From Halodesulfovibrio spirochaetisodalis (GTDB lineage: Bacteria > Desulfobacterota > Desulfovibrionia > Desulfovibrionales > Desulfovibrionaceae), in NCBI RefSeq assembly GCF_001672295.1, contig NZ_JXMS01000020.1, positions 6,275 to 70,274 of the forward strand: a stretch of DNA of 64,000 bases, read 5' to 3'. The first letter of the stretch is position 1. Each line of letters starts with the position of its first letter. This document shows positions 9,997 to 19,526 of this stretch, in pieces. The notes under the pieces are model-generated. The model saw only the letters and a program-made list of their open reading frames with translations, was not told the origin of the DNA and ran no database searches. A program made the position numbers and the translations under genes.

Positions 9997-10911
9997 ATGC
10001 GCATGCGTCGTACCATGTTTATTTCTTTTTTTTCTGTGCTACTGCTTTCAACTCTTGCTATCTTCTATATAGGACCGGAAAATGCTCTTCAAAAAATTTT
10101 GAGAACATACTTTCAGGTTCAAGGTATCGAACGTGCATATGCCAACACACCTAATTATAGAATTGCATACTATGAAGGCGGGAAAGAACATAAAGAAACC
10201 GTCATCTTACTGCACGGACTAGGTGGAAACGCCACTACCAGCTGGTTCCGTCTTTTACCAGTGCTCACAAAGAAGTATCACGTTATTGCGCCGGATCTCA
10301 TTTTTGCCAACTTTGCAGACTATATACAAAATTCAACGTACTCCATTACAACAGACACGCGCCTCGTTGAGCAACTCATGCAGGCAAAACAAGTTGACTC
10401 ATACCATATTGCAGGTCTTTCTGTGGGTGGTCTTATTGCCATGCATGTGGCACAAAACAATCCAGATGCAGTCAAAAGCGTTGCGTTAATCACTCCCGCC
10501 GGCCACAACTTGCAAGAACTGACAGAACGCCTTACCAGCAAAGGTGATAAGGCTGGAGAATGGTTTTATAAAAACTTATTCCAACACCCGTTTCCTGTAC
10601 CGGACTTTATCCTTTCAGGACAATTTGAACGGATTAATACCATTGTGAAAGCGATTCCAACCATGCTGGGAGCAAATCAACATGAACTCACTCCCAGATA
10701 CACTGACATAGTGCAACCAACTCTCGTTTTGTGGGGTAAGGATGACAAAATTCTTCCCATAAAATATGCAACGTCATTAGTTGAAGCGCTTCCATCAGCA
10801 ACCCTTCAGGCACTTTCCGATTGCGGGCATGGTGTTGTTTGGGATCAACCCAAGCTCCTTGAAAAGGCACTGCTTTCTTTTCTCCACGATCAAACAACGG
10901 CAACCAAATGA
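9997..10911 (+). CDS. alpha/beta-hydrolase, lipase/esterase-like, membrane-anchored or exported
   Basis: This 304-residue serine hydrolase has an N-terminal hydrophobic segment (residues 7-25) that could be a signal anchor or signal peptide. The oxyanion motif LLHGLGG, the nucleophile elbow GLSVGG, a likely acid in VLWGKDDKI and a catalytic His in DCGHGVVW form a complete triad. It opens the operon with gspI-J-K: its TGA overlaps the gspI ATG in ATGA. An exported hydrolase at the head of a pseudopilin operon could be a secretion substrate. That is inference, and the substrate is unknown. Confidence 0.85.
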   Translation: MRMRRTMFISFFSVLLLSTLAIFYIGPENALQKILRTYFQVQGIERAYANTPNYRIAYYEGGKEHKETVILLHGLGGNATTSWFRLLPVLTKKYHVIAPDLIFANFADYIQNSTYSITTDTRLVEQLMQAKQVDSYHIAGLSVGGLIAMHVAQNNPDAVKSVALITPAGHNLQELTERLTSKGDKAGEWFYKNLFQHPFPVPDFILSGQFERINTIVKAIPTMLGANQHELTPRYTDIVQPTLVLWGKDDKILPIKYATSLVEALPSATLQALSDCGHGVVWDQPKLLEKALLSFLHDQTTATK

Positions 10912-11297
10912 TGAAACACACGAACTCACAGCCTGATCATAAAAAACGCAGTCGGGGCTTCACGATTATTGAAGTACTTGTCGCACTTGTGCTTCTCAGT
11001 ATTGCTGTGCTTATGACAATCGAACTGACCACCCAGAATCAGGAAGCTCTTTCCATGACCCACTTGCAGGACACTGCCACGCTACTGGCAAGAGAAAAGC
11101 TCTTTGAACTGGAACAGGACGGCCTTTCTGCCTCTACTGGTAAATCGGGCGATTTCGGGTCAGCTAATCCAGGATTTACATGGGAAGCTCAGGCGCACTC
11201 TACCAACAGACTTAACAGCTACAGGCTGGAATTAATCGTGACGTGGGGAAAAGAGAAAAAGCGCCATGTTACGTTAGAAAAGATATTTACGGAATAA
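10908..11297 (+). CDS. gspI: type II secretion minor pseudopilin GspI
   Basis: This 129-residue type IV pilin-like protein has a short basic leader. The prepilin peptidase site follows (RG before FTIIEV, with Glu at +5 of the mature chain), then a hydrophobic helix. GspI forms the pseudopilus tip with GspJ and GspK. The assignment to I rather than another minor pseudopilin rests on the I-J-K order and the small size. The start codon overlaps the stop of the hydrolase gene. Confidence 0.85.
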   Translation: MMKHTNSQPDHKKRSRGFTIIEVLVALVLLSIAVLMTIELTTQNQEALSMTHLQDTATLLAREKLFELEQDGLSASTGKSGDFGSANPGFTWEAQAHSTNRLNSYRLELIVTWGKEKKRHVTLEKIFTE

Positions 11298-11304
11298 CAG
11301 CAAG

Positions 11305-11952
11305 ATGAACTACACCGAGCAAAACTCACAGTCCGGCTTCACGCTGCTTGAAATCCTCATTGCCATGATGCTCATGGCAACTATCATCACAGCTCTTTTC
11401 GGTCTGTTCACCAATGTCATTGATGCGTCCGAACACGCCAGAAGACGCATGGATGTTGATAAGATTGGCAGAGCCGTTTTGAATATTGTTGAAGAAGACT
11501 TGCGGTACATGCGTCCTGACACCAGCACCGACAATCTTAAATTCGACACGACCATTGACGCGGATGACACATATGCACCTGACGAAGAAGCCATCTTTGG
11601 CTTTGCCACTACGTCTTCGCTACGCCTCAAAGAAGTCGACAATGAGTATACCCTGCAATATGTGACGTATACCCTGCTAAAAGATGATAATGACCACTAT
11701 ACTCTTTTCCGGATAGAAAAACCTAATCCAACGATCTCTGACGATTTTGCAGAATTGAAATATGAAATTGTCAGCAATATGCTGAACTGTAAATTTTCGT
11801 ATTATGATGGAGAGTTCAATGAATTCAAGGATGAGTGGGGCGTAGAAAAAACAACGCTTCCTACTGCAATCAAGTTTGAATTCACCCTCGGCAGTAAAGG
11901 TACTCCACACGACTACTCACTGGTTATTCCGTTACCCAAGGACGAAATATAA
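11305..11952 (+). CDS. gspJ: type II secretion minor pseudopilin GspJ
   Basis: This 215-residue protein has the prepilin signature SGFTLLEILIAMMLMA, cleaved after Gly, then a helix and an acidic globular domain. It partners GspI and GspK at the pseudopilus tip. Its TAA overlaps the gspK ATG (TAATG), showing tight coupling. The name follows from gene order and size (GspJ is usually about 200 residues). Confidence 0.88.
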   Translation: MNYTEQNSQSGFTLLEILIAMMLMATIITALFGLFTNVIDASEHARRRMDVDKIGRAVLNIVEEDLRYMRPDTSTDNLKFDTTIDADDTYAPDEEAIFGFATTSSLRLKEVDNEYTLQYVTYTLLKDDNDHYTLFRIEKPNPTISDDFAELKYEIVSNMLNCKFSYYDGEFNEFKDEWGVEKTTLPTAIKFEFTLGSKGTPHDYSLVIPLPKDEI

Positions 11953-12989
11953 TGCGCACGTCAGTACCAGACTCTCTCCACACTCCTTCCAATGAACGCG
12001 GTGCCATTATCATTATTATTCTGCTTGTTCTGGCAGTGCTGTCTTTCCTTGCCATGGAGCTTTCCAAAGAAACTCTTGTAGACCATGCAAGCTCTTCATA
12101 TTTAAAATCAACCATCGCCGGAAACGCCCTTTGTGATTCCGGCTGTGTTCTTGCGAAAAAGCTGCTTCTGGACGACAAAACCGACAATAAAGCTGACTAC
12201 AAGTTTGAGGACTGGGGAAAATTCGACGAACCGCTGGAAGACATTTCAGAAGAGCTTGCCGGAGGAATCATTAAAGGAACAATTGTTGATGAAAACGGCC
12301 TGTTCCCGATCAACAAGCTTACCTCCACAGAGTCCAAAGAGTCCAACGAAACAAGTGCCTACCGTGACATAATGCTCCGTCTCCTCACTAAATTGTGCGA
12401 TGACCTTGATATTGAGGATGCAAAGCCTGAAGATTATCTGGAAGCAATCCGTATCTGGCAGGGCGAAAACATGCCGGATACCCTCAAACATGACATCTGG
12501 TATCAAAGCAGGCAGGAGCAATATAAGAGTCCAAAGAAAAAAATGGTCTCTCCTGAAGAGTTACTCCTTCTATACTGGCCTAACGCACTCCCGGGAGATG
12601 TTGAACGCCTGTACTACGGTACAAAGGATATTAAGGGGCTGCGTGATCTGGTATCCGTATGGGCAACAGGCCCTATCAACGTAAATACTGCCCCTGAAGA
12701 AATCCTCTGGGTTCTACCCACCGAAAAAAACAAGCGCAGAGCTTTTCTCGAAGTCGTAGATGAATACCGTGATAATGAAGCAAACAGCTTTGAAGGTAAC
12801 TGGTATGTCACTGTGGCAGGCTATGTCGGCATTACTCAAAACCAGCTGCCTAGCAACGTCCTTGGTGTTACCAGCGACATTTTCCGCATCAATATTACCG
12901 CTATTATTGGTGGTGGTGAAAAGCGGGAAAGCACTGTCGTCAAAAGATCCTCTGAAAAGCTCACGGTCATTCAGCGTTTTACAAACTAA
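11952..12989 (+). CDS. gspK: type II secretion minor pseudopilin GspK
   Basis: This 345-residue protein has the large-tip-pseudopilin layout. The N-terminal segment ERGAIIIIILLVLAVLSFLA lacks the Glu+5 of other pilins, as is usual for GspK, and precedes a large alpha-helical domain. It carries the family hallmark NVNTAPEEIL. It caps the pseudopilus. It is the last gene of the operon and is followed by a terminator. gspG, gspH, gspL and gspM are not in the window. Confidence 0.92.
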   Translation: MRTSVPDSLHTPSNERGAIIIIILLVLAVLSFLAMELSKETLVDHASSSYLKSTIAGNALCDSGCVLAKKLLLDDKTDNKADYKFEDWGKFDEPLEDISEELAGGIIKGTIVDENGLFPINKLTSTESKESNETSAYRDIMLRLLTKLCDDLDIEDAKPEDYLEAIRIWQGENMPDTLKHDIWYQSRQEQYKSPKKKMVSPEELLLLYWPNALPGDVERLYYGTKDIKGLRDLVSVWATGPINVNTAPEEILWVLPTEKNKRRAFLEVVDEYRDNEANSFEGNWYVTVAGYVGITQNQLPSNVLGVTSDIFRINITAIIGGGEKRESTVVKRSSEKLTVIQRFTN

Positions 12990-13010
12990 TTCCACGCAAA
13001 CCGAATATGA

Positions 13011-13047
13011 AGGCTGCATTTCCATATCTATTGGAAGTGCAGCTTTT
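13011..13047 (+). terminator. rho-independent terminator after gspK
   Basis: A 14-bp stem (AAGGCTGCATTTCC with GGAAGTGCAGCTTT, two G-U pairs) around ATATCTATT is followed by TTTTTC. Confidence 0.8.
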
Positions 13048-13146
13048 TCTTTGTGCTAAACTGCAAAGTTGCCTCTCCCCCTTTCCCTTTTTTCAGCCTT
13101 GTCCTACAGTCACGTTGCGTTTTCCCTTCAGCATGGAGTAAGCACA

Positions 13147-15066
13147 ATGGCCGACCAACCGACAATTACCAACAAAGTCACACTATTGCTGGTTTTTATG
13201 TTTTTCTTTTCTGCAACCATCGGCATTACGTACATTTACTACATGAACAAGGTGAAGCAGGATGCGGTAACGGAATCACAAACAGCTATGCTTACCGGCT
13301 ACAAGCGAAGTCTTGCCTACTCAATCCGAACCATCTCCGATCTGCTGGGAAACCAGCTCAAAAATATTCCAGAAAATGAACAACAAGCGGCTGTCCAAAA
13401 AGCCATTCAAGACCTGCGCTACGACACTGACGGGTATTATTTTGTATATAACAACAAAGGGGTCAATATCGCCCACCCACTTCATGCTGAATTCATCAAC
13501 ACCAACAGGCTGACCCATGAAGACCAGAACGGGCACAGATACATAGCCGACCTTGCTCAGGCTGCACAAAACGGCGGAGGATATACAACATACTGGTTTT
13601 CCAAACCTGGACAACATACCCCCTTACCCAAACTCGCGTATGCGCAAATGATTCCCGGAACTGACTTCTGGATTGCAACAGGAGTCTATATCGACACCAT
13701 TGATGCAGAGCAAACAGCCCTAGCTAAAAAACTGGAAAGCCACGTACAGAAAGCTATCATCATAGTTTCGGTCGGCACAACTTTTGTCCTGTTTTTCCTC
13801 GTTGTTCCAGCAAGTTTTTACATGATCAACACAATCATCCAACCGTGGAAGCAGATGGAACGAGAACTTCGGCATGCACAGAAAATGGAAGCTATCGGTA
13901 TTTTTGCGGGAGGGATTGCCCATGATTTTAATAATATTCTCGGGGCAATAATATCGTGCAGTGAGCTAGCATTGCTGGAAATTAACAAGAGTATGTCAAC
14001 GCATGAAGACCTGCGACGAATTCTTCAGGCAGCCAATCGTGGTAAGGCACTGGTACGTAAAATCAAGGCATTCAGCACCCGAAACAGCACCCATGTGCAG
14101 CTAATGCGTCCAACCACTGTTCTTCAGGAATGCATGCGCCTGCTTGAGTCAGTTATTCCAGCTACTATTGACGTCTCCGTGCGCAATCAATGTGACTCAG
14201 CTCTCATTTATGCTGACCCTGACCAGTATCTACAAATCCTCATGAACCTATGTACCAATGCCGTACAGGCCATGGATGGGAAAAAAGGCAGCTTACGCAT
14301 TGAACTGGCTGTACGGGAAGTAGGTTTAACAGAAGCCCAGCAAATGAAAATTTCACCATACTATTATGTGGCACTTACCGTTCGCGACACAGGAACAGGA
14401 ATACCGCAGCATCTAGTTGATCAGATATTCGACCCGTTTTACACAACACGGAAAAAAGCCGGGGGAACAGGCTTAGGGTTATCCGTCATTTCCTCCATCA
14501 TAAAACAGAACAAAGGGCACATTAGTGTGGAAAGCACGCCAGATGTCGGCACGTCCTTCACTGTACTTTTGCCCTACGCCGGAAAATCTGAAGAAGAAAC
14601 ACCACAACCGCTCAGTGCAATGCCGGTTCAAGGTGGCGCAGAATCCATCCTGTTTGTGGATGATGACAAGGATCTGGCATATCCGGTTGAAAAACTGTTT
14701 ACGCACTACGGCTACAATGTCTCGATGTTTACCAACAGTCAGGAAGCTCTTGATGCCTTCAAGGCCGCCCCTGAAAAGTTCGATCTGCTATTGACTGATC
14801 AAATGATGCCGCATTTGACTGGCACAGAACTCATTAAAGAAATTCATACAGTTAAGCCAGACATGCCTACAATTTTATACAGCGGATTGGAAGGAAGTGA
14901 CTTGTGCGCTGACACCCCCTCAGAATGGGAGGAACTTGGCGTTACCAAATTCTTTTCAAAACCGTTTGAACCTGCCCTTCTCTGTGAAACAGTACGGCAG
15001 CTGCTCAACGAATCCCGCTCAATAAACAAGGAATCTCATGCAAACACCAGCAATACTCATAATTGA
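13147..15066 (+). CDS. hybrid sensor histidine kinase with periplasmic Cache domain
   Basis: This 639-residue membrane kinase has two transmembrane helices (about 12-34 and 200-225) flanking a single-Cache-type sensor domain (DTDGYYFVYNNKGVNIAHP). The kinase core has the His box in AGGIAHDFNNILGAI, the N box NLCTNAVQAM and the G boxes DTGTGIP and GTGLGLSV. A C-terminal receiver carries Asp in DLLLTDQMMP. I chose the ATG at 13147 because GGAGTAA lies just upstream; the frame is open further back without a signal. It overlaps the regulator gene by 29 bases. Given the operon downstream, it may sense a C4-dicarboxylate (inference). Confidence 0.92.
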   Translation: MADQPTITNKVTLLLVFMFFFSATIGITYIYYMNKVKQDAVTESQTAMLTGYKRSLAYSIRTISDLLGNQLKNIPENEQQAAVQKAIQDLRYDTDGYYFVYNNKGVNIAHPLHAEFINTNRLTHEDQNGHRYIADLAQAAQNGGGYTTYWFSKPGQHTPLPKLAYAQMIPGTDFWIATGVYIDTIDAEQTALAKKLESHVQKAIIIVSVGTTFVLFFLVVPASFYMINTIIQPWKQMERELRHAQKMEAIGIFAGGIAHDFNNILGAIISCSELALLEINKSMSTHEDLRRILQAANRGKALVRKIKAFSTRNSTHVQLMRPTTVLQECMRLLESVIPATIDVSVRNQCDSALIYADPDQYLQILMNLCTNAVQAMDGKKGSLRIELAVREVGLTEAQQMKISPYYYVALTVRDTGTGIPQHLVDQIFDPFYTTRKKAGGTGLGLSVISSIIKQNKGHISVESTPDVGTSFTVLLPYAGKSEEETPQPLSAMPVQGGAESILFVDDDKDLAYPVEKLFTHYGYNVSMFTNSQEALDAFKAAPEKFDLLLTDQMMPHLTGTELIKEIHTVKPDMPTILYSGLEGSDLCADTPSEWEELGVTKFFSKPFEPALLCETVRQLLNESRSINKESHANTSNTHN

Positions 15067-16462
15067 TGATGATCCGGATGTAACGTACGCGCTCAGTCGT
15101 GCGGCACGCCATCTCGGATACACAGCAGACTCGGCTGCAACAATTCATGATGCGCTGCAAAAAGCGACGCAGCAGGAATTTGATGCTGTGTTTCTTGATG
15201 TCCAATTGCCGGACGGCAGCGGCATGGACATTATTACCGACATCATGAATCGTCCGGAGCATCCTGAATTGATCATCATTACTGGAAATGGTGATCCTGA
15301 AGCAGCGGAGCTGGCAATTGCCAGCGGTGCCTGGGATTATGTAGAAAAAGGGGATTCCATCCATACCATTATGGATACCCTGTCCAATGCGTTGGAGTAT
15401 CGTTCTGACAAACTCTCTTCGCGCAAAGTTCGTCAAATTCAGGCATTGCGCAGAGAAAGTATCATCGGAGAAAGCAGTTCCATTACCAGAAGTTTAGAAC
15501 AGGTGGGTAAGCTGGCGGACAGTGACCTTAACGTTCTGCTGACTGGTGAAACCGGTACTGGCAAAGAACTTTTTGCACGTGCCCTGCACAATAACAGCGC
15601 ACGTCGCAACGGCCCGTTCATTGTCGTAGACTGTGCTGCCCTGCCTGAGAATCTGGTAGAAACCATCTTATTCGGGCATGAAAAAGGCACCTTCACAGGT
15701 GCAATGCAAGACAAAGAGGGGCTCATTCTGCAAGCTAACAATGGTACGTTATTCCTAGATGAAGTAGGTGAACTCCCCCTCTCTACACAAAAAGCATTTC
15801 TCCGTGTCCTGCAGGAACGTACTGTACGCCCTCTAGGCAGCAAAAAAGAAATCCCCTGCAACTTCAGACTTATTTCGGCAACCAATCAAAATCTTGATGC
15901 AATGCAGGAAGCTGGAACCTTTCGAACAGACCTTGCCTACCGCCTTTGTGCAGGCAAAATTACGCTCCCCCCTCTGCGAGAACGCCGGGAAGATATTTCA
16001 TTGCTCATTGATCATTACATGACACTATTTTTCAAAAAAAACTGTCTCAACTCCAAAGCCTTCAACCCCAGTGTGCTTACTACGCTGGAAGAGTATGACT
16101 GGCCGGGTAATATCAGAGAACTGGTTAATACAGTTGAATTCATGGTCTCAACATCCCGTAATGAATCACGTATTTTCATTAAACACCTGCCACCGGCGCT
16201 ACGCGCACGCCTTGCGAAAAAGCGTATAACTCCGAATGACCCCGCCGCAACAGGACTACCCTCAAACTTCTCTTATGAAGCGAGCGACGAAGAACTTCCC
16301 ACCATGCAGGAACACAGAAATGCTGTCATTGAAAAAGCAGAACACAGCTACCTGACCCAGCTTTTAAGCTCAACAAAAGGTTCCATAAAGCAAGCAGTCG
16401 AACTTTCTGGACTCTCCCAGTCCCGCCTGTATGCTCTATTAAAAAAGCATCGCATTAAATAG
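15038..16462 (+). CDS. sigma54-dependent response regulator, NtrC family
   Basis: This 474-residue regulator has a receiver (residues 1-120, phospho-acceptor Asp in DAVFLDVQLPDG). An AAA+ domain follows (about 140-370) with Walker A GETGTGKELFARAL and Walker B GTLFLDEVGE, then a Fis-type helix-turn-helix at the C-terminus (GSIKQAVELSGLSQSRLYAL). The sigma54-contact loop reads GTFTGA instead of GAFTGA, a variation that still keeps the key Thr. It is translationally coupled to the kinase. The nearest sigma54 promoter is at 16781, ahead of the fumarate/malate operon, which is its likely target. Confidence 0.93.
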   Translation: MQTPAILIIDDDPDVTYALSRAARHLGYTADSAATIHDALQKATQQEFDAVFLDVQLPDGSGMDIITDIMNRPEHPELIIITGNGDPEAAELAIASGAWDYVEKGDSIHTIMDTLSNALEYRSDKLSSRKVRQIQALRRESIIGESSSITRSLEQVGKLADSDLNVLLTGETGTGKELFARALHNNSARRNGPFIVVDCAALPENLVETILFGHEKGTFTGAMQDKEGLILQANNGTLFLDEVGELPLSTQKAFLRVLQERTVRPLGSKKEIPCNFRLISATNQNLDAMQEAGTFRTDLAYRLCAGKITLPPLRERREDISLLIDHYMTLFFKKNCLNSKAFNPSVLTTLEEYDWPGNIRELVNTVEFMVSTSRNESRIFIKHLPPALRARLAKKRITPNDPAATGLPSNFSYEASDEELPTMQEHRNAVIEKAEHSYLTQLLSSTKGSIKQAVELSGLSQSRLYALLKKHRIK

Positions 16463-16563
16463 CAAGGAGACAATCCCGCACCGTAACCTTCACTCATAAG
16501 GCACAATCTGCTGGATAAAACCTCCATCCTCTCTGAATAGACCCGCTACCCAATAAAACACAA

Positions 16564-16596
16564 AAGGACTGCCAAGTTAGGTAGTCCTTTTTTACG
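16564..16596 (+). terminator. rho-independent terminator after the two-component genes
   Basis: An 11-bp stem (AAAGGACTGCC with GGTAGTCCTTT) with loop AAGTTA is followed by TTTTT. It separates the regulator transcript from the frd operon promoter. Confidence 0.85.
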
Positions 16597-16689
16597 CCTA
16601 CCTTCCCACCACCGTTCATAGTCATCACTAACTCTTCTCAAAGAAGAATACGAAAGAACACCAGTCCTTTTTCTTACCCCACAAGAGAA

Positions 16690-16710
16690 TTTTCCTGCCG
16701 GACAAGAAAA
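16690..16710. promoter_or_regulatory. candidate activator site for the sigma54 promoter
   Basis: TTTTCCTG and CAAGAAAA form a dyad around CCGGA with one mismatched pair. It ends about 70 bases upstream of the -24 element, a usual distance for an NtrC-type enhancer site. Assignment to the regulator encoded at 15038 is inference. Confidence 0.4.
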
Positions 16711-16780
16711 ACTGCGTTTGCACTCATCAATTAAACAGCAACAACCTACTCATTTTACATACTTTAATCTTATTTTCTCT

Positions 16781-16798
16781 TTGGCATACTCTCTGCTT
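16781..16798 (+). promoter_or_regulatory. sigma54 (-24/-12) promoter of the frd-fum-mae operon
   Basis: TTGGCATACTCTCTGCTT matches the TGGCAY-N5-TTGCW consensus. GG is at 16783 and GC at 16795, with exactly ten bases between them. It lies 140 bases before the frdC start and directly downstream of a sigma54-activator gene. Confidence 0.7.
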
Positions 16799-16800
16799 TT

Positions 16801-16827
16801 AGCAAACAAACACCGACCCTGTTTGCT
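16801..16827. repeat. inverted repeat at the predicted transcription start
   Basis: AGCAAACA and TGTTTGCT are perfect inverted half-sites separated by 11 bases. They fall at the transcription start predicted from the sigma54 promoter. They could be a repressor site or a 5' mRNA hairpin; the sequence alone does not decide. Confidence 0.5.
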
Positions 16828-16937
16828 GGGGTCACAGTCCAACAGTAACGGTGCAGAACTAAGCAGAGCAGTTTGAACGTTATCATCAAACAGTTCTTTT
16901 ATCCCCCTGCACCACAAGTATCTGCTAAGGAGAGACC

Positions 16938-17591
16938 ATGGATGCTAGTACGCTTACGCTACATGTAAGAAAAAATGGAGCCGGAGTCGGGCGCTTGGAT
17001 GTAATGCAAATGTTGTCAGGGGTACTTCTTATAGTCTTCCTCTGGGCACACTTAATGCTTGTATCAAGTGTACTTATTAGCCCTAAACTGATGAATGCCA
17101 TCGCGTGGTTCTTTGAAACCACCTATATGGCACAGGTCGGCGGACCACTCATCGGGCTGCTGATTTTCGCTCACTTCCTTCTTGCAGCCCGTAAAATGCC
17201 TTGGCGTGCACAGGAAACAAACGCTTTTGTTAAGCACAGCGTAATGATGCACCATAAAGACACCTGGCTCTGGCTTGCTCAGGTGGGCACCGCTCTTCTC
17301 ATTCTTGTTATGGCTGCCACACATATGTGGGTAGTTCTTACTGATCTTCCTATTACAGCAGCAAAAAGTGCTGCCCGTATCCAGAGCGGAACTTGGCTTC
17401 CGTTCTATCTCATCCTCCTTCCGCTTGCTGAAATTCATGTCGGCATCGGATTCTACCGCATCGGCGTTAAGTACGGATACATCACCAAAGCTAACCGCAA
17501 ATGGTATCAGCGCCTTGAAAACTACATGATGGGCGGCTTCATCACCATCGGCCTGCTTACTCTTATCCGTTTCTTGTTCCTCACGGTTTAA
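16938..17591 (+). CDS. frdC: fumarate reductase/succinate dehydrogenase cytochrome b subunit
   Basis: This 217-residue integral membrane subunit has five predicted helices and membrane-embedded His residues (HLMLVSSVL, HFLLAARKMP, HHKDTWLW, HMWVVL, HVGIGFYRIG) suited to heme b ligation. That is the Wolinella-type diheme quinol:fumarate reductase layout. It anchors FrdAB and exchanges electrons with menaquinone. The start has an AAGGAGAG ribosome binding site. It is the first gene of a seven-gene operon. The enzyme's working direction (fumarate reduction or succinate oxidation) cannot be read from sequence. Confidence 0.93.
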   Translation: MDASTLTLHVRKNGAGVGRLDVMQMLSGVLLIVFLWAHLMLVSSVLISPKLMNAIAWFFETTYMAQVGGPLIGLLIFAHFLLAARKMPWRAQETNAFVKHSVMMHHKDTWLWLAQVGTALLILVMAATHMWVVLTDLPITAAKSAARIQSGTWLPFYLILLPLAEIHVGIGFYRIGVKYGYITKANRKWYQRLENYMMGGFITIGLLTLIRFLFLTV

Positions 17592-17619
17592 CTGCCAACT
17601 GAATTAACAGGATTATATC

Positions 17620-19515
17620 ATGCAAATTATTTATAGTGATTTACTCTGTATCGGCGCAGGGCTTGCCGGAGAACGCGTTGCTGTAGAAGCTGCAAAGGCC
17701 GGTTTCAACGTAACCTGTCTTTCCATTGTTCCTCCACGCCGCTCACACTCTTCCGCTGCACAGGGCGGCATGCAGGCTGCTCTCGGTAATGCCATTATGG
17801 GTGACGGTGACACTCCAGACGTTCACTTTGCTGATACCGTAAAAGGCTCTGACTGGGGCTGTGATCAAGAAGTTGCTCGTATTTTTGCGGATACCGCACC
17901 GATTGTTATGCGCGAAGTTGCACACTGGGGAGTACCATGGAACCGCGTTGAAGCAGGCGTTCACACCTACTACAAGGGCGGTAAGCCATTTGAAGCGGAA
18001 GAAAAGCTCGAAAAGCACGGTCTTATTCACGCGCGCGCCTTCGGTGGCACTGCCAAATGGCGTACCTGCTACACAGCAGATGGAACAGGTCGTTCAGTTC
18101 TTAACACACTTGACTCCATGTGCCTGCGCTACGAAGTCGGTATCCATGACCGTACACAGGCTGAAACACTGATTCATGACGGTGAAAACTGTCTCGGTGC
18201 CATTGTGCGCTGTTTAAAAACCGGTGAACTCAAGGCATACCTTGCCACTGCAACACTTATTGCCACCGGAGGATACGGACGCATCTACAAAGCCACCACC
18301 AACGCAGTTATCTGTGATGGCGGCGGTCAGATTGCAGCTCTGGATACCGGTCTTGTCCCAATGGGTAACATGGAAGCTATCCAGTTCCACCCTACCGGTA
18401 CTGTACCGACAGATATTCTTGTTACAGAAGGCTGCCGAGGTGACGGCGGAACACTTCTGGACGTAAACGAATACCGCTTTATGCCGGATTACGAACCGGA
18501 AAAAGCAGAACTCGCTTCCCGTGACGTTGTATCCCGCCGTATGCAGGAACACATCCGCAAAGGATTGGGCGTTAAATCTCCATATGGCGACCATCTCTGG
18601 CTCGACATCCGCCATCTCGGAGAAAAACACATTACTACCAAACTGCGTGAAGTATATGACATCTGCACGAACTTCCTTGGTGTGAACCCAATCCATGATC
18701 TCATCCCTGTACGCCCGACTCAGCACTACTCCATGGGGGGTATCCGCACTAATAGAGACGGCGCAGCCTACGGACTTAAAGGGTTGTTCTCCGCCGGTGA
18801 ATCCGCTTGCTGGGATATGCACGGCTTCAACCGCTTAGGCGGTAACTCCCTTGCAGAAACCGTTGTTGCCGGACGTTATGTCGGTAAAAAAATTGTTGAG
18901 TTCCTGAAGGGTCATACTGTTGATTTCAAGCAGTCTGCCATTAACGATGCCCACGCTAAAGTAGCAGCCCGCATTATGGAAATGACCAAGAGCAGCAGCA
19001 AACAGGAAAGCGCTATCCAGCTGCGCGACGAAATGCACAGCACCATGATGGATAACGTCGGCATCTTCCGTAACGGAAAAGACCTGCAAAAAGCAGTTGA
19101 TACGCTCGACGAGCTTATCGACCGCTCCAAAAACATTAAGCTGCAAGGCACTGCTATTGGCTTCAATCCGGAAATCTCATTGGCCCTCAGGATACCGGGC
19201 ATGCTCAAACTTGCTCAGTGTACTGCATACGGCGCTCTTATGCGCACAGAATCACGCGGGGCGCATACCCGTGAAGACTTCCCTGAACGTAACGACAAAG
19301 ACTGGCTCAACCGTACACTTGCATACTGGAAAGAAGGTAGCACCCGTCCAGAACTGAAGTATGAAGATGCATCCCCATACTTTGAAATTCCTCCGGGCGA
19401 GCGCGGCTACGGCGGCGGTAAGATCATTGCTGCTGATATTCCGGAAGAAAAGCTTCGTCTGCCAAAAAACAGTGCAGAGAAAAAGAAAGCAAAACAGACC
19501 AAAAAAGCCAGCTAA
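17620..19515 (+). CDS. frdA: fumarate reductase/succinate dehydrogenase flavoprotein subunit
   Basis: This 631-residue subunit carries covalent FAD and the dicarboxylate site. It has the N-terminal dinucleotide fold (CIGAGLAGERVAVEAAKAG) and the flavin-attachment region RRSHSSAAQGGMQAALGN. The active-site stretch is QFHPTG, followed by RPTQHYSMGGI and the C-terminal LGGNSLAETVVAGRYVG. Length and motifs are those of FrdA/SdhA. It follows frdC by 28 bases with an AGGA ribosome binding site and precedes frdB by 11 bases. Confidence 0.95.
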   Translation: MQIIYSDLLCIGAGLAGERVAVEAAKAGFNVTCLSIVPPRRSHSSAAQGGMQAALGNAIMGDGDTPDVHFADTVKGSDWGCDQEVARIFADTAPIVMREVAHWGVPWNRVEAGVHTYYKGGKPFEAEEKLEKHGLIHARAFGGTAKWRTCYTADGTGRSVLNTLDSMCLRYEVGIHDRTQAETLIHDGENCLGAIVRCLKTGELKAYLATATLIATGGYGRIYKATTNAVICDGGGQIAALDTGLVPMGNMEAIQFHPTGTVPTDILVTEGCRGDGGTLLDVNEYRFMPDYEPEKAELASRDVVSRRMQEHIRKGLGVKSPYGDHLWLDIRHLGEKHITTKLREVYDICTNFLGVNPIHDLIPVRPTQHYSMGGIRTNRDGAAYGLKGLFSAGESACWDMHGFNRLGGNSLAETVVAGRYVGKKIVEFLKGHTVDFKQSAINDAHAKVAARIMEMTKSSSKQESAIQLRDEMHSTMMDNVGIFRNGKDLQKAVDTLDELIDRSKNIKLQGTAIGFNPEISLALRIPGMLKLAQCTAYGALMRTESRGAHTREDFPERNDKDWLNRTLAYWKEGSTRPELKYEDASPYFEIPPGERGYGGGKIIAADIPEEKLRLPKNSAEKKKAKQTKKAS

Positions 19516-19526
19516 GGAGATAATGT

